Shown one piece after another: positions 6,198 to 11,932 of a stretch of 11,932 bases of DNA. The translations under genes and the position numbers were made by a program. The notes under the pieces were generated by a model. The model made no database searches and was not told the origin of the DNA. It saw only the letters and a program-made list of their open reading frames with translations. The stretch's first letter is position 1. Each line of letters opens with the position of its first letter. The stretch lies in assembly GCA_900550205.1 (NCBI GenBank), contig URRJ01000054.1, positions 1 to 11,932 of the forward strand. The letters are read 5' to 3'. This DNA comes from an uncultured Collinsella sp. (GTDB lineage Bacteria; Actinomycetota; Coriobacteriia; Coriobacteriales; Coriobacteriaceae).

Positions 6198-6920
6198 ATG
6201 ATCAAGAAGGTCATGGAGGACTACAAGGTCCTGCTGCGGAGCATTCCCGCGGCAACGGTTTCGCTGTTTTTCGTGAGCGTCATCATGATGAACCTGCTGG
6301 CCAACAAAGAGCTCATCAGCCTGCCATATCTGGCGCTCGACTGTGGCTTTGTGGTGAGCTGGGTTTCGTTTTTGTGCCAGGACATGATCTGCAAGCGCTT
6401 TGGCGCCAAGGCATCCATCAAAATCTCTATCCTCGCGCTGCTGGTCAACCTGGCCGTGAGTCTGTGCTTTTGGGCATGCTCGCTCACGCCCGGCATGTGG
6501 GGCGCCTACTACGACACGGGCATGATCGAGGTCAACACTGCCCTTAACGCCACCATCGGCGGCACCTGGTACGTGGTGCTGGGCTCTTCGCTGGCAATGC
6601 TCGTTTCTGCCGTGGTTAACTCCACGCTCAACCAGTCGCTCGGCCGCATGCTCAAAAAGAATAACTTTGCGAGCTTTGCCTTCCGCTCCTATGTGTCCAC
6701 GGGTGTTGGCCAGTTTATCGACAACTTGGTCTTTGCCATTGTGGTGAGCCACACGTTCTTTGGTTGGACCTGGGTGCAGGTCCTTATGTGCTCGCTGACC
6801 GGCGCTGTTGCCGAGCTGCTGTGCGAGGTTTTCCTGAGCCCCGTGGGTTACAAGGTCGTGCGCGGCTGGGAGCGCGAGAATGTGGGCTCCGAGTACCTCG
6901 AGCGCCACGCAACCGCCTAA
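6198..6920 (+). CDS. VUT/YhhQ-family transporter, probable queuosine precursor importer
   Basis: A 240-residue membrane protein with about six helices. It matches the putative vitamin uptake transporter family (PF02592, COG1738) by its early segment VIMMNLLANKELISLPYLALDCGFVVSWVSFLCQD split over two helices, the loop CKRFGAKAS, and the late segment GQFIDNLVFAIVV with a charged FID at a helix start. Family members such as E. coli YhhQ bring in preQ0, preQ1 or queuine for tRNA modification. The start is the ATG at 6198, because AAAGGAG lies seven bases before it. An in-frame ATG at 6054 would add 48 residues of low-quality sequence running through the terminator and promoter, so it is rejected. 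It is followed nine bases later by the SDR gene. Family assignment is firm; the exact ligand is inferred from family and leader. Confidence 0.92.
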   Translation: MIKKVMEDYKVLLRSIPAATVSLFFVSVIMMNLLANKELISLPYLALDCGFVVSWVSFLCQDMICKRFGAKASIKISILALLVNLAVSLCFWACSLTPGMWGAYYDTGMIEVNTALNATIGGTWYVVLGSSLAMLVSAVVNSTLNQSLGRMLKKNNFASFAFRSYVSTGVGQFIDNLVFAIVVSHTFFGWTWVQVLMCSLTGAVAELLCEVFLSPVGYKVVRGWERENVGSEYLERHATA

Positions 6921-6929
6921 GGAGCAAGT

Positions 6930-7610
6930 ATGCGAGTTTTGATCACGGGCGCTTCGGGCGGTATCGGAGCCGCGTGCGTGCAGCGCTTTTTGGACGAGGG
7001 CCACGAGGTTGTGGGCTTTGATCTTTTGCCATCGACGATCGAACACGAGCGCTACCGCCATCTGATCGTTGATGTCCGCAAGCCGGATGCGTTTCCAGAC
7101 GATCTTGAACCCCAGGTAATCGTGAACGTTGCCGGTACGCAGGATTCGGCCGACGACATCGCCGCCAACCTGTGTGGCACCATCAACGTGACCGAGCGCT
7201 ACGCCTTTGTGGGGGAGGGGCTTGCCGCCAAGCCGACGCCGGCTATTAAATCCGTGGTCAATGTGGGGTCGGCGAGCGGGCATACGGGATCGGAGTTTCC
7301 CGCCTATGCTGCCAGCAAGGGCGGCGTTATTGCCTACACCAAAAACCTTGCAAACCGCCTGGCGCCGCAGGCCATCGCCAACAGTGTGGACCCGGGTGGC
7401 GTTATCACGCCGCTCAACCGTTGTGTGATGGAAGACGAGCACCTGTGGAACCAGATTATGGAGCTCACGCCGCTTAAGCGCTGGGCCACCGCCCAAGAGA
7501 TCGCCGAGTGGATCTACTTTGTGGGCGTGACCAACCGGTTTATGACCGGGCAGAGCCTGCTGATCGATGGCGGCGAGGCCGGCCGCACACAATTTATTTG
7601 GCCCGAATAG
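6930..7610 (+). CDS. Short-chain dehydrogenase/reductase, probably NAD-dependent
   Basis: A 226-residue SDR. The nucleotide-binding motif TGASGGIG is at 6-13. Asp31 at the end of strand 2 (VVGFD) suggests NAD(H) rather than NADP(H). NVAG is at 66-69, and the catalytic tetrad is likely Asn80, Ser114, Tyr126 and Lys130 (YAASK). DPGGV at 154-158 and the C-terminal IDGG of FabG-like enzymes are present. It is somewhat shorter than the usual 245-250. The RBS AAGGAG overlaps the stop of the transporter gene, so the two are one operon. Similar folds reduce ketoacyl-ACPs, sugars or steroids. I see no residue pattern that picks a substrate, and no known link between an SDR and queuosine salvage, so the pairing is unexplained. 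Confidence 0.93.
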   Translation: MRVLITGASGGIGAACVQRFLDEGHEVVGFDLLPSTIEHERYRHLIVDVRKPDAFPDDLEPQVIVNVAGTQDSADDIAANLCGTINVTERYAFVGEGLAAKPTPAIKSVVNVGSASGHTGSEFPAYAASKGGVIAYTKNLANRLAPQAIANSVDPGGVITPLNRCVMEDEHLWNQIMELTPLKRWATAQEIAEWIYFVGVTNRFMTGQSLLIDGGEAGRTQFIWPE

Positions 7611-7611
7611 G

Positions 7612-7647
7612 AAACGCGTCCGATGGAAAGCCGTCGGGCGCGTTTTT
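7612..7647 (+). terminator. Intrinsic terminator between the SDR gene and ung
   Basis: A ten-base stem ACGCGTCCGA with TCGGGCGCGT (one wobble), a ten-base loop and TTTTT, with AA upstream to extend the stem. It starts right after the SDR stop. On the minus strand the stem is followed only by TTTCC, so it could also partly stop ung transcription. Confidence 0.85.
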
Positions 7648-7660
7648 GATGTATCGATTT

Positions 7661-8386
7661 TTAGCCGAGGCAAATCCAGTTGACGGGGGTCGAGCCGTGC
7701 TGTTCGAGTAGCCGATTGGCTGCCGAGAAGGGGCGCGACCCCATAAAAGCGGGGAGTTCTGCCGTGGCACGGTTGGCCGAAAGTGGCGAGGGGTGCGTGG
7801 ACGCCAGGCAGAACTTGCCGGTTGCCTTGCCCGCGCCGGTCGCGGCGAGCTTGCCTTCGACCATCTGTTGGGCAAAGCGGCCCCATGCCAAAAAGACGAC
7901 CGGTTGGGGCAGCTGACAGCAGCGTTCGATAACGTAGTCGGTCAGGGTGCTCCAGCCTAGTTTGGCGTGCGAGTTGGCGGCATGCTCGCGCACGGTGAGC
8001 GTAGTGTTGAGGAGCAGGACGCCCTGCTGTGCCCATGGTGTTAGGTCTCCTGTGGCGGGAATGGGGCAGCCCAAATCGGCTTTGAGTTCCTTATAGATGT
8101 TGCGCAGGCTCGGCGGCAACTTGGTTTGCGTCGCGGGGACCGAAAACGACAGCCCCATGGCCTGGTTGGGTCCGTGATAGGGGTCTTGACCCAAGATGAC
8201 AACCTTGACCTGGTCGGCCGGCGTGTAGGCGAGGGCATTGAGGATGTCGTCTTGTGCCGGGTAGATGGTCTGCTCGGCACGCAAAAAGGCGATGCGCTCG
8301 AGCAGCCGGTTCGTAGTGTCACGTACCGGCTGCGGCGCATCGCCCAACCAAGTTGCTATGTTGCGGTCGCGGGTCGCGGCGTCCAT
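7661..8386 (-). CDS. ung: Uracil-DNA glycosylase, family 1
   Basis: A 241-residue base-excision repair enzyme that removes uracil from DNA. The water-activating motif GQDPYHG is at 66-72 (catalytic Asp68), the uracil pocket LLLNTTLTV at 124-132 (Asn127), and the DNA-intercalation motif HPSPLSANR at 198-206 (His198). Length and motifs are those of a normal, complete Ung. The start ATG follows AAAGGAG by five bases. The gene lies 88 bases after the EamA transporter on the same strand; a TACAAT box at 8422-8427 suggests its own promoter, and the leader can fold back on its RBS (see 8393-8448). It converges with the SDR gene. Confidence 0.98.
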   Translation of the reverse strand: MDAATRDRNIATWLGDAPQPVRDTTNRLLERIAFLRAEQTIYPAQDDILNALAYTPADQVKVVILGQDPYHGPNQAMGLSFSVPATQTKLPPSLRNIYKELKADLGCPIPATGDLTPWAQQGVLLLNTTLTVREHAANSHAKLGWSTLTDYVIERCCQLPQPVVFLAWGRFAQQMVEGKLAATGAGKATGKFCLASTHPSPLSANRATAELPAFMGSRPFSAANRLLEQHGSTPVNWICLG

Positions 8387-8392
8387 GGGGCT

Positions 8393-8448
8393 CCTTTACG
8401 TCAGATGCTCTGTTTACATCTATTGTAAAGGCGCACCGGTTGCCTTTA
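8393..8448 (-). promoter_or_regulatory. ung leader with TACAAT box and three competing pairings
   Basis: On the minus strand TACAAT (8422-8427) is a plausible -10 about 35 bases before the ung ATG. Three inverted repeats share bases here: TAAAGGC/GCCTTTA (8426-8432 with 8442-8448), TTTACA/TGTAAA (8413-8418 with 8424-8429), and CCTTTAC/GTAAAGG (8393-8399 with 8425-8431). The last would cover the ung RBS if transcripts start upstream of it. They cannot all form at once. Confidence 0.4.
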
Positions 8449-8474
8449 TGCCGCGGCTGTATGAAGAGCGGGGT

Positions 8475-9377
8475 CTACGAGACGTGCTCGGGCGCTCCTG
8501 CCATGCGAGCCTGTTCATGTGCGCGGAGGCGCGGAAGCTCGACGGTTGCCACCATGACGCCGGTTAGGATGAGTGCGGCGCCAAAGAAGGTGATGGGGCT
8601 CAGAACCTCGCCGACCAGGAAGAACGAGAAGACGGCGGAGCAGACCGGCTCGAGCGAGAAGGCGAAGCCGGTGGTCTCGGCGGGCACGTGGGGCTGTACG
8701 AGTGTCTGAGTGATAAAGCCGTAGGCGGAGCAGATGAGTGCGAGCGCGACGACAACGACGATTTCGCTGGGCGTGCCGGGAAGCGTGAAGCCGCCAAAGG
8801 TGAATGCAGCGATGCCCGAGAACAAGCCGCCGAAGCCCAGCTGCCAAACGCCCAGAGCAAGCGGATCGACTTCTTCGACAAAGCGCTTGGCCACGATAAT
8901 GTGGCTGGCATAGATAAAGGCGGAGAGCAGCATGATGAGCGCGCCCGGGTTCAGGCTGGTGAAGTCGGCGCCCGAGAGCAGCAGCATGCCGCAGGTGACG
9001 ATAGCCGTGCCGACGAGCACCTTGCGCTCGGGGGCACGACGCAGCAGGGCGGCGTTGGCAAACGGCACGATCACGACCGTCAGGCTCTGCAAAAAGCCGG
9101 CAGTGGAGGCAGAGGTGAGGCTGGAGCCCAGGCACATGCAGGTGAGCTCGGTTGCCATGATGGCGCCGATGATAGCGGCGCGGACCATAAGGTCGCGATT
9201 GATGCGGAAAGCGCGCTTGTGGAAGAGCAGCAGGCAGGCCGCAAAGGCGATGATGCAGCGCAGCGCAACGATGCTCGTGGCGTTCATGCTGTCCATGCCG
9301 ATCTTCATGAGGGGATACGAAAAGCCCCATGCGACGGGAACGGAAAATGAGAGCGCGATTGCTTTTTTGCGATCCAT
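8475..9377 (-). CDS. EamA/DMT-family transporter
   Basis: A 300-residue membrane protein with about ten helices in two EamA repeats (about 8-140 and 148-285). The first repeat has PVAWGFSYPLMKIG, the RhaT/YdcZ-type opening, and ALRCIIAFA; the second has ALALICSAYGFITQTLVQPHVPAETTGFAFSLEPVCSAVFSFFLVGE over several helices, where the SLEPV...GE pattern is typical of the family. The ATG follows AAAAGGAG. It is divergent from the LysR gene with 158 bases between, so it is the likely target of that regulator. Unlike the transporter at 1032-1907, the halves are far diverged. It probably exports an amino acid or metabolite, but the substrate cannot be read from sequence. Confidence 0.93.
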   Translation of the reverse strand: MDRKKAIALSFSVPVAWGFSYPLMKIGMDSMNATSIVALRCIIAFAACLLLFHKRAFRINRDLMVRAAIIGAIMATELTCMCLGSSLTSASTAGFLQSLTVVIVPFANAALLRRAPERKVLVGTAIVTCGMLLLSGADFTSLNPGALIMLLSAFIYASHIIVAKRFVEEVDPLALGVWQLGFGGLFSGIAAFTFGGFTLPGTPSEIVVVVALALICSAYGFITQTLVQPHVPAETTGFAFSLEPVCSAVFSFFLVGEVLSPITFFGAALILTGVMVATVELPRLRAHEQARMAGAPEHVS

Positions 9378-9535
9378 GGGGCTCCTTTTGTTACAGAACG
9401 GTTTCGTAAAAAGGATTCTGCTCCCAGATGTGGATGTAGTAAAGCGAATGTATCTTCAGTATGATTAAGAAATGCTAATGTTGGCAGAAAAAGCCCTGGC
9501 AAAACGTTTTACGTCTGCATTGATGGGGAGGCACA
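9378..9535. promoter_or_regulatory. Divergent control region between transporter and LysR genes
   Basis: This 158-base spacer must hold both promoters and the LysR binding site. It turns AT-rich around 9440-9480. AATGTATCTTCAGTATGATT (9448-9467) contains a T-N11-A pattern with AAT/ATT flanks, the general form of a LysR box, but the symmetry is weak. TAATGT at 9476-9481, preceded by TG, could be the lysR -10. Neither promoter is certain. Confidence 0.4.
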
Positions 9536-10402
9536 ATGGCATCGCGGTATCAGATTGTTTGTATGGTGGTCGATCGCGGCAGTCTTAAGGGCGCGGCCGA
9601 TGAGCTGGGCTATACGCAAAGTGCGGTGAGCCAGGCCGTCAAGGCGCTCGAGCGCGAGTTAGGCACCACGCTTATCGAGCGCGGCAAGCAGGGCGTTTCG
9701 CTTACGCGCGACGGCAAGCAGTATCTGCCGTACCTGCGCCAGATCGTGACCGCCGAGGCCGAGCTCGAGGGCAAGCGCCAGGAGCTGCTGGGACTTTCCT
9801 CGACTGATATTCGTATTGCGACGTTTACCAACGTGAGTCGAACCGTGTTGCCGCGCGTGATCCGCGACTTTGGGGCCCTGCACCCGGGCGTACACTTTAC
9901 CCTCAAGCAGGGCGATTACACGCGCAACGCCCAGTGGGTGCACGATGGCGTGGTTGATTTTTGTTTTACGGCACGCGGATTTACCGCTGGGCTCGAGAAG
10001 CGTGTGGTCTATCACGACGAGTTGGTGGCATTGTTGCCGGCGGCGCATCCGCTGACGGCAAAGGAAAAGGTGACACTCGCTGACCTAGCGTCCGAGCCGT
10101 TTGTGCTGCTGGATGAAGGCGAACAGAGCCTGGTGCTCGATGCATTCGCGGCGCATGGGCTGTCGCCGCACGTGACGAGCGAGGTGACCGACGACTACAC
10201 CATCATGGCGATGGTGGAGGAAGGCCTGGGCGTGAGCATGCTCTACCGCCGTACTGTGGAGGGCATGCGAGCCGATATTTGTGTGCGGCCCATCGTGCAT
10301 GCCCCCTCGCGCGACGTGGTGGCCGCCTGGCGCAGCTGGGACACCATGCCCATCGCCACGAGGCGCTTTATCGACTATATGAGCTCGCATATTGTCAATT
10401 AA
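9536..10402 (+). CDS. LysR-family transcriptional regulator
   Basis: A 288-residue LysR-type regulator. The N-terminal winged HTH covers about 1-60, with GSLKGAADELGYTQSAVSQ as the helix-turn-helix and LIERGKQGVSLTRDG as the wing. The effector-binding domain (about 90-285) has IRIATFTNVSRTVLPRVI, the usual first strand and helix, DGVVDFCF and a late EEGLGVSMLYR. RBS GGGGAGG precedes the ATG. It is transcribed away from the EamA transporter, the classical arrangement for a regulator and its target, and probably represses itself. It ends 27 bases from the convergent MATE gene, with no clear terminator between. The effector is unknown. Confidence 0.96.
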   Translation: MASRYQIVCMVVDRGSLKGAADELGYTQSAVSQAVKALERELGTTLIERGKQGVSLTRDGKQYLPYLRQIVTAEAELEGKRQELLGLSSTDIRIATFTNVSRTVLPRVIRDFGALHPGVHFTLKQGDYTRNAQWVHDGVVDFCFTARGFTAGLEKRVVYHDELVALLPAAHPLTAKEKVTLADLASEPFVLLDEGEQSLVLDAFAAHGLSPHVTSEVTDDYTIMAMVEEGLGVSMLYRRTVEGMRADICVRPIVHAPSRDVVAAWRSWDTMPIATRRFIDYMSSHIVN

Positions 10403-10429
10403 TGACTGGCGTGGCGTTGAGTGCGGTGT

Positions 10430-11812
10430 TTAGCGGGCTGTCGCTTTGGCTTGGGCGGCGCGATAGGTGCGTGCCGGGTGGCAGAGTAATACCGCCACGA
10501 CCATAAAGAACGCCGTGGTGCCCAGGCTGATGGGGTAGACCATCATGATGTTCGCAAAGGTGCGGAAGTGCGGGAACACGCAGAACACCCAATAGAAGCG
10601 GATGCCGCAGACACAGATCATGGTGATGAGGGCGGGCATGAGCGAGATACCAAAGCCGCGCAGGTAGCCGGACATGTTTTCGTAGAACATGCTAAAGGCG
10701 TACGCCGGGAAAATCGAGCACACGCGGATATAGCCGATCGAGACGATGTTGGGATCGCTGTTGAACAGCGATAGGATTTCGCGCCCGAGGCCGACAATAA
10801 CGATAATCGTGTTGAGGGCAACGATACCGCCTTCGACCAGGCAGACCTTAAGCGTTTTGGTGCAGCGGTCGATCTGGCGAGCACCGTGGTTTTGTCCCAC
10901 AAAGGTGGTGCAAGCCTGACTAAAACTGTTGAGCAGGTTGTAGCACACGTACTCCAGGCTCATGGCGGCGCTCGATGCCGCCATGACCTCGGTGCCCAGG
11001 CTGTTGATGGCGGACTGGATGATGATGTTGGCGACGGCAAAGACAGCGCTTTGGATGCCGGCGGGCAGTCCGATCTTGACGATGCGCTTGAGGGCGACGG
11101 GGTCGATAGCCAGGTCGCGTGGGGTGACGCGGACGACGGAGTCGGTCTTGAGCAGGCGGATAAAGAGTGTAGCGGCGCTGACGGTGTAGGCGATGGCGGT
11201 GGCGATGGCGACGCCCGCGACGCCCCAGTGGAGTACGGGGACAAAGATGAGGTCCAGGCCAATGTTGAGGACGGTGGACACGGCAAGCGCCTGCAACGGC
11301 ATGCGGGTGATGCCGACGGAGCGGAAGATCGCGGCCTCAAAGTTGTAGAGCAAGATTGAGGGCAGGCTGAGCAAAAAGACGCGCAGGTAGAGCGAGGCGA
11401 GCGGCATGGTTTCGGCGGGAACGTTGAGCGCGGCGAGCATGGGCTCGGCAAAGATCTCGCCCAGAGCGATGACGACAAAGCCCACGAGCGCCATTAAAAT
11501 CGAGGTATGGACGGCGCGTTTGACCATGTTCTGATCGTTGCGGCCGATAGCGTTGGCGATGACCACGTTGGAGCCAAGCGATATGCCAATAAACAGGTTG
11601 AGCATAAGACTGGTAAGCGGAACATTGGAGCCGACCGCCGCCATGGCGAGGGTTCCCTGGTCGCCCGAGAAGTTACCGATGATGACCGTGGCGATGAGGT
11701 TCGATAGCTGCTCCAAGATGCTCGTGGCGGCCACGGGGAAGGCGAACAGGGGAATATTGCGCCACAGCGAGCCGGTTGTCATGTCAATGTGCTTAGATGC
11801 GGTATCAGCCAT
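10430..11812 (-). CDS. MATE-family efflux transporter
   Basis: A 460-residue multidrug and toxin extrusion protein with about 12 helices in two six-helix bundles. The N-terminal half carries GSLWRNIPLFAFPVAATSILEQL over helix 1 and its lead-in, then VIIGNF and AVGSNVPL, and the second half starts near KIGLPAGIQSAVFAVANIIIQ. This is the DinF/MepA-like style common in Firmicutes and Coriobacteria; such proteins exchange Na+ or H+ for cationic drugs or other toxic compounds across the inner membrane. The ATG has a modest RBS (TTGAGAG). It is convergent with the LysR gene. A MarR or TetR gene often neighbours such pumps and could lie just beyond the right edge; that is inference. The exact substrate is unknown. 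Confidence 0.96.
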   Translation of the reverse strand: MADTASKHIDMTTGSLWRNIPLFAFPVAATSILEQLSNLIATVIIGNFSGDQGTLAMAAVGSNVPLTSLMLNLFIGISLGSNVVIANAIGRNDQNMVKRAVHTSILMALVGFVVIALGEIFAEPMLAALNVPAETMPLASLYLRVFLLSLPSILLYNFEAAIFRSVGITRMPLQALAVSTVLNIGLDLIFVPVLHWGVAGVAIATAIAYTVSAATLFIRLLKTDSVVRVTPRDLAIDPVALKRIVKIGLPAGIQSAVFAVANIIIQSAINSLGTEVMAASSAAMSLEYVCYNLLNSFSQACTTFVGQNHGARQIDRCTKTLKVCLVEGGIVALNTIIVIVGLGREILSLFNSDPNIVSIGYIRVCSIFPAYAFSMFYENMSGYLRGFGISLMPALITMICVCGIRFYWVFCVFPHFRTFANIMMVYPISLGTTAFFMVVAVLLCHPARTYRAAQAKATAR

Positions 11813-11870
11813 ACGCTCTCAATCTCTAACATGCTCTTTCGTGCTTATTTGCGCAGACGATGATACTCCT

Positions 11871-11908
11871 AATCGACTAGTCATTGGGTGTTCCTATAGT
11901 TTTGTCAA
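11871..11908 (-). promoter_or_regulatory. Possible promoter/operator upstream of the MATE gene
   Basis: TTGACA on the minus strand (11903-11908) is a perfect -35 hexamer, but no good -10 stands 16-18 bases downstream. A palindrome GACTAGTC (11875-11882) lies where the -10 would be, flanked by AATC and ATTG. It may be a repressor site. The rest of the 120 bases up to the window edge shows no gene. Confidence 0.3.
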
Positions 11909-11932
11909 CCGTCGGGGCTACTCCCGGTAGGG

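Noticed and set aside
6177..8036. Minus-strand open frame of 619 codons
   Set aside because: It lies antisense to the transporter, SDR and part of ung, is low in real-protein patterns (rich in His, Arg, Gln, Ala) and has no RBS. Such long antisense frames are expected in GC-rich coding DNA.
8380..9392. Sixteen-base identity tccatggggctccttt around the starts of ung and the EamA gene
   Set aside because: It consists of a consensus RBS, a short spacer and the start codon, and probably reflects a shared optimal translation signal rather than a repeat.
9388..9402. TGTTACAGA near 9390, similar to the array's right arm
   Set aside because: Only nine bases match, with no partner arm nearby; it can arise by chance.

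Overview
The window is GC-rich with dense, short-spaced genes and codes for ordinary bacterial chromosomal functions. The protein styles and the strong AAGGAG-type ribosome binding sites fit a gut actinobacterium of the class Coriobacteriia, most likely Collinsella or a relative. This placement is an inference from recognition, not from a database search. There is no tRNA, rRNA, CRISPR array or complete mobile element.

Layout, left to right. A SAM-dependent methyltransferase (16-753, minus) and a duplicated EamA-type transporter (1032-1907, minus) lie downstream of a three-gene cassette on the minus strand. That cassette is a YtrA-type GntR repressor (3577-3957), an ABC ATPase broken by a one-base frameshift (2671-3553) and an ABC-2 permease (1976-2674). 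The repressor gene is preceded by an AT-rich inverted repeat that looks like its operator. The spacer between the repressor and the next gene holds three hairpin-forming repeat units spaced exactly 80 bases apart (4063-4287). These are the least explained element in the window.

On the plus strand, peptide chain release factor 3 (prfC, 4428-6041) ends at a GC-rich hairpin. A good promoter and a compact leader follow, leading into a vitamin/queuosine-precursor transporter of the VUT/YhhQ family (6198-6920). The leader matches the layout of a class I preQ1 riboswitch, which would fit this transporter well. A short-chain dehydrogenase (6930-7610) follows in the same operon and ends at an intrinsic terminator shared with the convergent uracil-DNA glycosylase gene (ung, 7661-8386, minus).

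Right of ung are a second EamA-type transporter (8475-9377, minus) and a divergent LysR regulator (9536-10402, plus), a usual regulator-target pair. A MATE efflux transporter (10430-11812, minus) converges on the LysR gene. Its upstream region runs to the right edge and contains a palindrome that may be an operator.

Besides prfC and ung, the window is mostly transport and its regulation: two DMT-type transporters, one ABC exporter, one MATE pump and one micronutrient importer, with GntR and LysR regulators and a probable riboswitch.
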